Positions 5,782-14,300 of a stretch of 25,472 nucleotides of DNA are shown here, piece by piece. Where the stretch lies: NCBI GenBank assembly GCA_964626565.1, contig CAZVFX010000105.1:1-25472 (forward strand), read 5' to 3'. A program made the translations under genes and the position numbers. The stretch is from CAZVFX01 sp964626565. GTDB taxonomy: Bacteria > Myxococcota_A > UBA9042 > CAIXZC01. The number at the start of each line of letters is the position of its first letter. Position 1 is the first letter of the stretch. The notes below the pieces were generated by a model that saw only the letters and a program-made list of their open reading frames with translations, had not been told where the DNA came from and did no database searches.

Positions 5782-8349
5782 CTATCCGCCGGGCGGGTCG
5801 CAGGTCATCTCCACGTTGGGCTCGCCGGGAGTCCCGTTGTCTCCGGCCCCGAATTGTGACTCCGACGGACACCAGTTGGCGCCGGCATCATTGGCGTTGT
5901 GATCGTATGCGCTGGGGTTCAACTGCATTGAACTGCCCGATATGTCGGGGAAGGTCACGCCGTTATCGTACGCCACCTGGTCGATGACGTACCCGTTCCA
6001 CTCAAGCACCACCTCGTCGGTCGTGTTGCCCAAAGTGAAACCCGTTGGAGCAGTACTCCAATCCCAGGCGACATCCACACCACCGTTGATTTCGAAGTTT
6101 GCCTCGACCCCGAGCACTCGATAGCCGGCCGGCGGGATGACCAGGCCGGCTGGAACGTCTATTATGACGCTGTCGCCGCCGTTGTCACGCAGCACCCAAC
6201 CGTTGATGTCTATTCCCTCGTTTCCCGGGTTGTACAACTCGACCCATTCTCCGACGAAGTCCGACACTACCCCCGGGTTGTTCATTATCTCAGTAATGAG
6301 GACCTCGCCCGCCGAATAACTGTCGATGCATTCTCCCTCGTAACAGGCCTTGCCTTCAGCGCAAAACGAAGGGGGACCCCACGTAAAACAGGTGTCGTCT
6401 TCATTCCACTTGCCACAAAGACTGATCAGCTCTCCATAACATTTGCCTGGCTCTCCCGGGTCGCACTCGTCCGTACATTGGCTATCCTCGCCCGCGTCAA
6501 TGACCTCGGAATAGGTGTCGGTGTCCACGACCTCGAAATACGTGTCGGCCTGCTCAACAACATCTGATCCGGGGTCCGGCTCTATTGGCGGGTCGACCGA
6601 TTCCTTTTCACAGTAACCCGAGGGTTCGACGCAGACCCAGAACTCCCAGCAGTCGCCGCAGCTTCCGCCGCAGCCGTCATCTCCGCATTCCTTGTCGTCG
6701 CAATCGGGGAGGCAACAGCCATGGTTGTTTTGGCCAGGCGTGCCGTAATCGCCGAGACCATAATGTTGTTTGGAGGGGCACCAGTTTGCCCCGGAGTCGT
6801 TGGCGGTCCAGTCGAAAGCCAGCGGGTCCAACTGGATGGACTCCCCAGCCGCGCTGGGGAAGCTCGGATCGTACCAGATGTCATCCACGACCGCGCTTTC
6901 GTTACCGGCAACCAGGATTACCGCCGTCGCAGAAATATCCGGGGCGAAGCCCGGTTCTTTCCAGGACGCCCATACGGGTTCCGGAATCCCGCCGTTTTCA
7001 CCCGGGTCACCGTTGGCCGCCAGAACCACGAAGCTTCCGGCCGGAGTCAGGAGCTTGCCGCCGACGTCGATGGTGGCCGACTCGCCCTGCCCGTCCAGAA
7101 GTGTCCATCCGTTGATGTCGATGTCCGCGTCAGTGGTGTTGAACAACTCCACCCACGCTCCATTCGGGCTCCCCACCTGCATGGGCGACCTCATGACTTC
7201 GGTAATGATCACGTCGCCGGCCGCGGCCGACTGCACGCACATGCCTTCATGTAGCCCGTACCCGGCTTCGCAGGTGCATATCTGGTCTTCGCAGGTAGAA
7301 CTTGCAGGGCAATCCCCGCAGGACCCGCCGCAGCCGTCGTCGCCACAGTCGAGGCCCAGGCAGTTGAGTTCGTAGTTGCAGCACGCCTCCAGGTAGCACA
7401 GCTTGCCCTCACCGCACGAGACGCCTTCAGCTAGGGGAGTCCAGTTTGTGGCCGACTCGCCGGGAAGACACTGTTTGCAGGAATTCTCCGGGTTCAGTGT
7501 GTTGCCGGCAACGCAGTCGGGACCGATAAGACAGAATTCTTCTGTGAGGGGATACATGCACATTCCGAGGTCATCACAATACTCTTCAGTGCAGTCGATG
7601 CCATCGTCGCACAGCCCGCAGGTCCCCCCGCACCCGTCATCGCCACAGTCCTTCTGCTCGCAGTTGGCGCCGTGGTCGCAGCACGTACCGGCAAAGCAAA
7701 CCTGCTCCAATCCGCAGTCTGTCCCATCCTCCGCGGTGCTCCAGTCGTCTTGGGACGCGGCTGGGTCGCAATCCTGACAGGGATTGCCTGGCAGTTCGGC
7801 CCCGGATGGCACACACTCGCCGTCGATGAGGCAGTAAAAGCCCTGCAGCTCGTGGACGCAGACCGTGGAATTGCCGCTGTCGTCACACGAGTCAACGGTG
7901 CACGGGAGTTGGTCTTCGCAGTCGCCGCAATGGCACTCCTCATCTTTGCCGGCCGCGCCGCACTCCCCCAGGTCAAGACAAAGGACATCACAATTCGCGA
8001 CGCACAGGCCGGTCTCCCCCTCGTCGTCACAAGAGTAACCTTCGTCGCTGCAGTCACCGCACTGACCGCCGCAGCCGTCATCCCCGCACTCCCTGCCGGC
8101 GCAGTCCGCCAGGCATCCGCCGGCGTCGTCTGCATCAGGCTTGCTGGTAGTTTCCTCGGGCCCGGACACATCGGGAGCCGCATTGTCCGAGATGATCTCA
8201 ACTGAAGATTGGTGCTCGGAGAAGTCGGGCTGCTCAGTACCGCTGGACGCGTCGCTGGGAGTCCAAGGCGATGGTTTGGAGAGGCATCCCCCCGTGAGCA
8301 ACCCGCAAACAAGAACCGCGGAGAATACCCGCTCTCTGATTCTTGTCAT
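5782..8349 (-). CDS. Cys-rich lipoprotein with two LTD domains
   Basis: Predicted lipoprotein of 855 residues on the minus strand. I use the ATG at 8349 because it has GGGGAGGGG just upstream and is followed by a signal peptide ending L-L-T-G-G-C; an in-frame codon 11 residues earlier lacks these features. The mature N-terminus C-L-S-K-P-S-P-W is nearly that of the protein at 15100-18903. Residues ~75-360 are Cys-rich, with several C-G-D-D-G-C-G-G-x-C-G modules and an internal ~105-residue duplication (C-L-I, then C-x-x-C-x-P, then D-C-G-D-D-G-C-G-G). Two LTD-like domains follow (~373-543 and ~678-840), separated by another Cys module and an acidic linker. Both LTD domains end with the same pattern: Q-L-x-P, A-N-D-x-G-A-N-W-C-P-S, then G-x-G-D-x-G-T-P-G. 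No catalytic residues are apparent; a surface adhesion or scaffold role is the plausible reading. It is convergent with the Nramp-like gene and divergent from the TA module. Confidence 0.85.
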   Translation of the reverse strand: MTRIRERVFSAVLVCGLLTGGCLSKPSPWTPSDASSGTEQPDFSEHQSSVEIISDNAAPDVSGPEETTSKPDADDAGGCLADCAGRECGDDGCGGQCGDCSDEGYSCDDEGETGLCVANCDVLCLDLGECGAAGKDEECHCGDCEDQLPCTVDSCDDSGNSTVCVHELQGFYCLIDGECVPSGAELPGNPCQDCDPAASQDDWSTAEDGTDCGLEQVCFAGTCCDHGANCEQKDCGDDGCGGTCGLCDDGIDCTEEYCDDLGMCMYPLTEEFCLIGPDCVAGNTLNPENSCKQCLPGESATNWTPLAEGVSCGEGKLCYLEACCNYELNCLGLDCGDDGCGGSCGDCPASSTCEDQICTCEAGYGLHEGMCVQSAAAGDVIITEVMRSPMQVGSPNGAWVELFNTTDADIDINGWTLLDGQGESATIDVGGKLLTPAGSFVVLAANGDPGENGGIPEPVWASWKEPGFAPDISATAVILVAGNESAVVDDIWYDPSFPSAAGESIQLDPLAFDWTANDSGANWCPSKQHYGLGDYGTPGQNNHGCCLPDCDDKECGDDGCGGSCGDCWEFWVCVEPSGYCEKESVDPPIEPDPGSDVVEQADTYFEVVDTDTYSEVIDAGEDSQCTDECDPGEPGKCYGELISLCGKWNEDDTCFTWGPPSFCAEGKACYEGECIDSYSAGEVLITEIMNNPGVVSDFVGEWVELYNPGNEGIDINGWVLRDNGGDSVIIDVPAGLVIPPAGYRVLGVEANFEINGGVDVAWDWSTAPTGFTLGNTTDEVVLEWNGYVIDQVAYDNGVTFPDISGSSMQLNPSAYDHNANDAGANWCPSESQFGAGDNGTPGEPNVEMTCDPPGG

Positions 8350-8412
8350 GCCCCTCCCCGGGGAATATGCACCAGTAACCACAAGTTGAGCTGACCTCCG
8401 ACAGTTGAAATG

Positions 8413-8441
8413 AGATTATCATTGGTGAGTTGAGTCAACAA
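8413..8441 (-). promoter_or_regulatory. Promoter for the minus-strand LTD lipoprotein
   Basis: Read on the minus strand, TTGTTG (8441-8436) is followed after 17 nt by TAATCT (8418-8413), about 60 nt upstream of the ATG at 8349. An overlapping TTGACT is present but its spacing to a -10 is too short. The promoter ends about 20 nt from the relic Nramp tail at 8460. Confidence 0.45.
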
Positions 8442-8459
8442 GGTCTTTTTCGACTTACA

Positions 8460-8513
8460 GGGTTTTGCGGGCTAGCCGCGTCGGCCCTTCTCCTCTGGAC
8501 CATGCTGGGGTAA
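8460..8513 (+). pseudogene. Relic 3' end of a second Nramp-like gene
   Basis: In one frame this segment reads G-F-C-G-L-A-A-S-A-L-L-L-W-T-M-L-G followed by TAA. The intact Nramp-like gene ends M-A-A-A-S-A-L-F-L-W-T-M-L-G and TAA (5658-5700). The shared peptide A-A/S-A-L-x-L-W-T-M-L-G plus stop is matched at the DNA level by a 14-nt identity over the last codons, while the preceding codons differ mainly at third positions (TCA/TCG, GCA/GCC, CTG/CTT, CTG/CTC). That pattern suggests a diverged paralogue tail rather than a fresh duplication. Nothing upstream in frame extends the similarity; the lipoprotein promoter lies there instead. The rest of that copy has been lost or replaced. The match is short, so chance cannot be wholly excluded, but the shared stop position makes it unlikely. 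Confidence 0.65.
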
Positions 8514-8547
8514 ACCGCAGTTTTGCCCTGGGGGGCACAGGTAGGAC

Positions 8548-8576
8548 TTGACAAAGACTACATTTGGACCCATATT
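8548..8576 (+). promoter_or_regulatory. Sigma70-type promoter for the toxin-antitoxin pair
   Basis: TTGACA (8548-8553) is a full -35 consensus. After 17 nt comes CATATT (8571-8576), a 4 of 6 match to the -10. Transcription would start about 25-30 nt before the antitoxin ATG at 8611. Confidence 0.55.
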
Positions 8577-8611
8577 TAGACCAGAAAACGAACCTAAACG
8601 GAGGTCCGAAA
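8563..8611. promoter_or_regulatory. Candidate antitoxin operator half-sites
   Basis: TTTGGACC (8563-8570) and TTTAGACC (8575-8582) are near-identical direct repeats 12 nt apart that flank and overlap the -10 box. A reverse-oriented copy, GGTCCGAAA (8603-8611), overlaps the end of the Shine-Dalgarno region. Phd/YefM antitoxins commonly repress their own operon by binding short repeated or palindromic sites in exactly this position, so these are reasonable operator candidates. The assignment rests on position and repetition only. Confidence 0.35.
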
Positions 8612-8901
8612 TGAGACCCATTCACATTGCGGAAGACATCGTTCCCGTCGGCGAATTCAAGACCCATGCGTCACGCCTCATTCGTCGCTTGAGAGAGACC
8701 CAGCGGGCCGTTGTGATCACTCAAAACGGCCGGCCGGCAGCCGTATTGATTCCAGCCGAAGACTACGATCGATTCATGGCGCACCAGCATTTTGTGCACT
8801 CTGTGCAACGCGGTCTGGCGGATGCGGACGCAGGGAGGCTGCACTCTCACGAGGAAGTGCGAGCGCAAATGGAAGAGGAATTTGGGCCTCTGGAGGAGTA
8901 A
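8611..8901 (+). CDS. Phd/YefM-family antitoxin
   Basis: Small DNA-binding antitoxin of 96 residues. The start is ATG 8611, with ACGGAGG (8598-8604) six nucleotides upstream; the frame is open earlier but that part holds the promoter. The N-terminal half matches the Phd/YefM fold: I-V-P-V-G-E-F-K-T-H-A-S-R-L-I, a helix of basic residues, then A-V-V-I-T-Q-N-G-R-P-A-A-V-L-I-P, then an E-D-Y-D acidic turn. The acidic C-terminus (E-E-V-R, E-E-E-F-G-P-L-E-E) is the likely toxin-neutralising tail. Its stop overlaps the toxin start by one base (TAATG), the usual coupled arrangement. It probably represses its own promoter together with the toxin. Confidence 0.9.
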   Translation: MRPIHIAEDIVPVGEFKTHASRLIRRLRETQRAVVITQNGRPAAVLIPAEDYDRFMAHQHFVHSVQRGLADADAGRLHSHEEVRAQMEEEFGPLEE

Positions 8902-9203
8902 TGGTTGTCTTCTGGACGGACGCGGCCCTGGAAGACCTGAGGGAGGTCGGGTGCTATGTCGCTCTGGACGATCCCCGTGCATCGGTCAGAGTAGTGGACG
9001 GGCTGCTGCAGGCTGCGCTGCTCGTGGGTGATCAGCCTCATGCCGGGCGGATGGTCCCTGAATTCGGAAGGAATGAGCTGCGTGAGCGAATAGTGGGCAA
9101 CTACCGACTCGTCTACCGAATCGGCGCCAAGCGAATCGAAATCCTGACTGTGCTGGAGGGACATCGACTTCTGCGCACGAAGTTTGACACTGAGGGGCCT
9201 TGA
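8901..9203 (+). CDS. ParE/RelE-superfamily toxin
   Basis: Toxin of 100 residues paired with the preceding antitoxin. The ATG at 8901 overlaps the antitoxin stop, and GGAGGAG just upstream inside the antitoxin gene serves as ribosome binding site. The pattern F-W-T-D-A-A-L-E-D-L near the N-terminus, A-G-R-M-V-P-E-F near residue 52 and E-R-I-V-G-N-Y-R-L-V-Y-R-I near 65-75, then I-E-I-L-T-V-L-E-G-H-R, is that of ParE/RelE plasmid-stabilisation toxins. ParE members poison DNA gyrase and RelE members cleave mRNA on the ribosome; the sequence resembles the ParE side more, but the target cannot be settled here. Chromosomal placement next to metabolic genes and beside a broken gene fits acquisition as a small mobile module. 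Confidence 0.88.
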   Translation: MVVFWTDAALEDLREVGCYVALDDPRASVRVVDGLLQAALLVGDQPHAGRMVPEFGRNELRERIVGNYRLVYRIGAKRIEILTVLEGHRLLRTKFDTEGP

Positions 9204-9228
9204 CCTTCGCTTTGTGGCACGATATCAA
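9200..9228 (+). promoter_or_regulatory. Possible promoter for the acyl-CoA synthetase gene
   Basis: TTGACC (9200-9205) overlaps the toxin stop codon; after 17 nt comes TATCAA (9223-9228). The predicted start site would fall close to the Shine-Dalgarno GGAGGT (9235-9240), giving a very short leader, so read-through from the TA promoter is an alternative. Confidence 0.3.
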
Positions 9229-9245
9229 ATCACCGGAGGTGACTT

Positions 9246-11369
9246 ATGAGTGAAACTACTTCAAAGGCCGGGTTGGACCATATCTTCCGGCCGAAAAACA
9301 TAGCGGTAATCGGGGCATCCAACAGGCCGGGGAAGATCGGCGGGGAGATTATCAAAAACCTGTTTGGCTTCGGGTTCAACGGGCCCATCTTCCCGGTGAA
9401 CTCCAAGGCCGAGTTTGTTTACTCGACCAAGTGCTATGCTTCCATTCTGGACATTCCTGACCCGGTAGACCTGGCCATCATTTCAGTTCCCAAACGGGCG
9501 GTCCTCGGCGTGCTGGAGGAGTGCCGGGAAAAAGGAGTGAACGGCCTGGTGATTATCTCGGCAGGATTCAAGGAAACCGGAGCCGAAGGCGCCATTGAAG
9601 AGCGGGAGCTTAGAGATATCGTCAACGAGGCGGGCATGGTCGCAGTCGGTCCCAACTGCATGGGCGTGATCAACACCGACCTCCCCGTGAGCATGAACGC
9701 CACGTTTGGACCCAAGTCGGTGCTGCCCGGCAACGTGAGCTTCCTCTCCCAGAGCGGGGCGCTGGGCGTCGTGCTCATCGAGCAGGCTTCGGAAATCGGC
9801 ATGGGACTGAGGATGTTCGTGTCCCAGGGCAACCGCATGGACGCGTCTGCGGATGAGTTCCTGGAGTACTGGCACAAAGATCCCGGCACCGACGTAATTC
9901 TCATGTACATCGAGAGTTTTGGGGCGCCCCGCCGCTTTCCACAAGTTGCGGCCAAAGTGGCCCGGGACAAGCCGGTGGTGGTGGTGCGCAGCGGAAGGAG
10001 CGCGGCGGGCGCCAGGGCCGCCAGCTCCCACACCGGTGCGCTGGCCGGCACAGACGCGGCCTATGACGCACTGTTCCGCCAGTGCGGTGTACAGCGAGCC
10101 TCCTCCATCGAAGAGCTCTTTGATGTCGGAAAAGTTCTGTCTTTCCAGAACCCTCCTCCCGGCGACCGCGTCGCCATTCTGACCAACGCGGGCGGTCCTG
10201 CCATTATGGCCGCTGATGCCTGCTCGGCACTGGGGCTCAAGCTCCCAGCCCTCGATAAGAAGACGGTGGATAAGCTGCACGATTTTCTCCCCCCTGAAGC
10301 GGGTGTGGGAAACCCGGTAGACATGATCGCTTCTGCAAATCCCGCCAGCTATCGGTTTTGTCTGCAGGCGCTGTTTGAAGACCCCAACATCGACTCGGTT
10401 ATCGTTATCCTGGTGGCTCCGCCCACTACGGACCCCACGGAAACGCTGGTGGCGGTCGCCGAAGTAGCGGCTGCCAATACAGACAAGACCATCATCGCCT
10501 GCCTCATGGGAAGGCTCGAACAGCTCGGTAAAACCGGGCCCTTGCGCGCGGCGAAGGTGCCGGCCTATGTCTATCCTGAATCAGCGGCGAGAGCCCTGGC
10601 CGCGCTGGTGGAGCGGGGAAGGTGGCTGAGCAAACCCCGGGGCAAGGTGGACAGCTTCGACGTGGACCGGGATCGGGCCAGGCGCATCGTGGCTGCAGGC
10701 GCAAAACGTGGCGGCGGGTACCTTTACGACGACGAGGCGTACGAACTGCTAGAGATCTATGGCGTGCCCACAGTGGAAGGGGTCCGGTGCACCAGTGAGG
10801 AAGACGCGGTGAAGGTCGCGGCCGATCTGGGGCTTCCCGTGGTGATGAAAGTGTCCTCCCCGCGCATCGTGCACAAGTCGGATGCCGGCGGTGTCTTTCT
10901 CAACCTGAAATCGGAGTTGGAGGTGCGAGGCGCCTACCACCAGATCCAGTCGGCCGCGGCTAGTTTCCTCGATGACCCGGCTTCTGTGGGGGTGTTGGTT
11001 CAAAAACTGGTTGGCACCGGAGTGGAGACCATTATCGGCATGTCCACCGACCCCAACCTGGGAGCGCTGCTGATGTTCGGCATGGGCGGCATCAGGGTGG
11101 AAGTGCTGAAAGACGTGGTGTTCCGCCTTTGCCCCGTCACCGATGTGGACGCGGCCGAGATGGTGAGGGAACTCAAAGGATTTCCACTCCTCACAGGGTT
11201 CCGGGGCCTGGAGCCGGCCAATCTGGAGTTTCTCGAGGAGATGATCCGGAGAGTATCCGCCCTGGTGAGCGATTTTCACGAGATCGCAGAGTTGGACGTC
11301 AATCCAATTATGGCGTTCGCCGACCGGGCGAAATGCCGCGCCCTCGATGCCAGGATACGAATTGGCTAG
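9246..11369 (+). CDS. Acyl-CoA synthetase, NDP(ADP)-forming
   Basis: Cytoplasmic fused alpha-beta acyl-CoA synthetase of 707 residues, the standard length for the single-chain ADP-forming type without an acetyltransferase domain. It interconverts acyl-CoA + ADP + Pi with acid + ATP + CoA. Domain order: CoA-binding Rossmann domain (~10-135; N-I-A-V-I-G-A-S at 18-25, V-G-P-N-C-M-G at 134-140), flavodoxin-like ligase domains (~145-460), and C-terminal ATP-grasp domain (~490-705). The catalytic phospho-histidine is His262 in S-S-H-T-G-A-L-A-G. The ATP-grasp side has P-V-V-M-K-V (531-536) and the second conserved histidine in I-V-H-K-S-D-A-G-G (His543). The start is ATG 9246 behind CGGAGGT. Its stop lies 22 bases inside the next gene, so the two are translationally coupled. 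In anaerobes this enzyme class often harvests ATP from acyl-CoA end products; substrate specificity (acetyl, aryl-acetyl, longer) cannot be read from the sequence. Confidence 0.93.
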   Translation: MSETTSKAGLDHIFRPKNIAVIGASNRPGKIGGEIIKNLFGFGFNGPIFPVNSKAEFVYSTKCYASILDIPDPVDLAIISVPKRAVLGVLEECREKGVNGLVIISAGFKETGAEGAIEERELRDIVNEAGMVAVGPNCMGVINTDLPVSMNATFGPKSVLPGNVSFLSQSGALGVVLIEQASEIGMGLRMFVSQGNRMDASADEFLEYWHKDPGTDVILMYIESFGAPRRFPQVAAKVARDKPVVVVRSGRSAAGARAASSHTGALAGTDAAYDALFRQCGVQRASSIEELFDVGKVLSFQNPPPGDRVAILTNAGGPAIMAADACSALGLKLPALDKKTVDKLHDFLPPEAGVGNPVDMIASANPASYRFCLQALFEDPNIDSVIVILVAPPTTDPTETLVAVAEVAAANTDKTIIACLMGRLEQLGKTGPLRAAKVPAYVYPESAARALAALVERGRWLSKPRGKVDSFDVDRDRARRIVAAGAKRGGGYLYDDEAYELLEIYGVPTVEGVRCTSEEDAVKVAADLGLPVVMKVSSPRIVHKSDAGGVFLNLKSELEVRGAYHQIQSAAASFLDDPASVGVLVQKLVGTGVETIIGMSTDPNLGALLMFGMGGIRVEVLKDVVFRLCPVTDVDAAEMVRELKGFPLLTGFRGLEPANLEFLEEMIRRVSALVSDFHEIAELDVNPIMAFADRAKCRALDARIRIG

Positions 11370-14300
11370 CGGTTGGCAGTTCTGGATCGACCGGGGCGGC
11401 ACGTTCACCGATGTCGTGGCCAGGTCCCCGGAAGGCGAAATCCACACCCGCAAACTGCTATCGGAAGCCCCGGGCCGCTACGCGGACGCAGCCCTCCAGG
11501 GAATACGGAAAGGGTTGGGAATCCGGACAAACGAGCCCATTCCCCGCGGTGAAATTCAGGCGGTGAAGATGGGCACTACCGTGGCCACCAACGCGTTGCT
11601 GGAACGAAAGGGTGAGCCTTCCGTACTCGTCATCACGCGCGGTTTTGGCGACGCGTTGCGTATCGGCTACCAGAACCGGCCCCGCATCTTCGCCCGACGC
11701 ATCGACTTACCCGAGATGCTCTACAGCCGGGTCATCGAAGCGGATGAGCGGGTTGATGCGGAAGGCAACGTCCTGGTCCCCCTGGACGGCGATCTGCTAA
11801 AGCGAGAGCTGGCCGCAGCCCGGGCCGACGGCTTTCGAGCCGCAGCCGTGGTGTTCATGCATGGCTATCGCTATCCGGAGCATGAACGAAAAGCCGGAGC
11901 CATTGCCCGGAAGGCTGGTTTCGAACAGGTGTCGGTTTCCCACCAAGTAAGCCCGCTGGCCAAGCTTGTGCGCCGGGGCGACACCACCGTCGTCGATGCC
12001 TATCTTTCCCCGGTCCTCCGGAACTACGTGGACGGGGTCAGGAGCGAACTCGAAGGCGTGAAGCTCCGGTTCATGCAGTCCCATGGCGGGCTTGCCGATG
12101 CGGCTGAATTTCGGGGCAAGGACAGTCTGCTGTCCGGTCCAGCCGGCGGCATTACGGGCGCGGTGCACACCAGTGCCATGGCTGGCTTTGACCGCGTCGT
12201 GACTTTCGATATGGGCGGCACGTCCACCGACGTGGCCCTGTATCGGGGCGAGTTCGAGCGTACCCACGACAGCGTCGTCGCCGGGGTGAGGGTGCAGGCG
12301 CCCATGCTGCGCATCCACACCGTGGCTGCGGGCGGCGGCTCGATCTGCAGATTCGACGGTTCCCGCTATCGGGTGGGCCCCGCCTCGGCAGGTGCGGATC
12401 CGGGGCCTTCCTGCTATCGCCGGGGCGGCCCCCTCACCGTCACCGACTGCAACGTCATGGTGGGCAAGCTCCACCCCCGGTTCTTCCCGCACATCTTCGG
12501 ACCGGACGCCAAACAGCCCTTGGACGGGGATCTGGTAGCCCGCAAATTCGCCGACCTGGCCGGCGAAATCAAGGCTGGTGCCGGGGACGACCGCGCCCCC
12601 GTGGAAGTGGCCGATGGGTTCCTGAAGATCGCGGTGGACAACATGGCCAATGCGATCAAGAAAGTCTCCATCCAGCGAGGTTTTGACATCACCGAATATG
12701 TTCTGACCTGCTTCGGCGGGGCTGCCGGACAACACGCCTGCCGGGTGGCCGACGCATTGGGCGTCACCAACGTGCTGCTCCATCCCCTGGCCGGCGTGCT
12801 TTCCGCGTACGGCATGGGGCTGGCGAACCTCAGCACCGTCCGGGAGCGCGCGGTGCAAAAGACCCTCGTCCACGAACTTATGGACGAACTCGAGGAGGCC
12901 GCCGAGGCGCTGTCCGAAGAGGGCAAGGCCGCTCTGGTGGCCCGGGGAGCAGACCCGGGCAAGCTCGACCACGCCGTAACCGTCCGCCTCAAGTACGAGG
13001 GCACCGACGCACCCCTGGCCCTTGACCTGGAAGGACATGACGCCCTCGTCGCCGCCTTCGCCCGTATCCACCGGGAACGGTTTGGCTTTGTCATGCCGGA
13101 AAAGGACCTGGTGGTGGAGTCCATCTCAGTGGAAACAACTGCCGCCGGAGAGAAGGTGCGGGAACCTCACTATCCGCTGGCGGACCCCGACGACCTGCCG
13201 GAGCCCCTGGCCGAGGTCCCGGTGTACACGGCTGGAACTGAGCTTGAAAGCCCGGTCTACTCTCGGGCCGCACTAAAGCCGGGGAACCGCATCACGGGAC
13301 CGGCCATCATCATCGAAGATAACTCCACCACCGTAGTCGAGCCCGGCTGGAAGGCCGAAGTCACCGACCGCAACCACCTGTTGCTGAGCAGACACCAGGA
13401 AGGTGTCGTCCTGAGCGGAGCAAGGCGGAGTCGAAGGACCTCATCGACCCTGGACCCTGACCCTGGACCCTGCCTTTCCCCCGACCCAGTCATGCTGGAA
13501 CTGTTCAACAACATGTTCATGTCCATCGCGGAGCAGATGGGTTACGCCCTGGCCAACACCGCATACTCGGTAAACATCAAGGAGCGCCTCGATTTCTCCT
13601 GCGCTCTTTTCGACGAACAGGGCCGGCTGGTGGCCAACGCCCCCCACCAGCCCGTGCACTTAGGCTCCATGGGCGAGAGTGTCCAGGCAGTAATCAGGAA
13701 GTGGGGGGCGAAGATGAAGCCCGGCGATGTCTTCGCACTCAACGACCCTTACAACGGCGGTACCCATCTACCCGACATTACGGTGGTGGCTCCGGTCTTC
13801 ATCGCAGGAAGGGTGGAGAACTTTGTGGCCGCCCGGGGCCATCACGCCGATGTGGGCGGCGTCACCCCCGGCTCCATGCCGCCACACAGCGCATCGATCG
13901 AGGAGGAAGGCGCGCTCATAGACTGTTTCAAGTTGGTGGATGACGGCAGGTTCCGCGAGAAGGAATTGGTAAGACTGCTCGGCGAAGGCCCGTATCCGGC
14001 GCGCAACCCCGACCAGAACGTCGCGGATCTGAAGGCCCAGGTTGCGGCCTGCCGCAAAGGAGCAACTGAGCTTCTGCGGATGGTTGAAGAATATGGGATG
14101 ACCTTGGTGCGGGGCTACATGGGGCACGTGCAGGACAATGCGGGAGAATCGGTGCGCCGGGTCATCGACAAACTGGGCGACGGTCAGTGGACTTACCCCA
14201 TGGACAACGGGGCCGAAATCCGAGTCAAGGTGGCCATTCACCGCCACACACGAAGCGCAACCATCGATTTCAGCGGCTCCTCCTCCCAACTCCCGGACAA

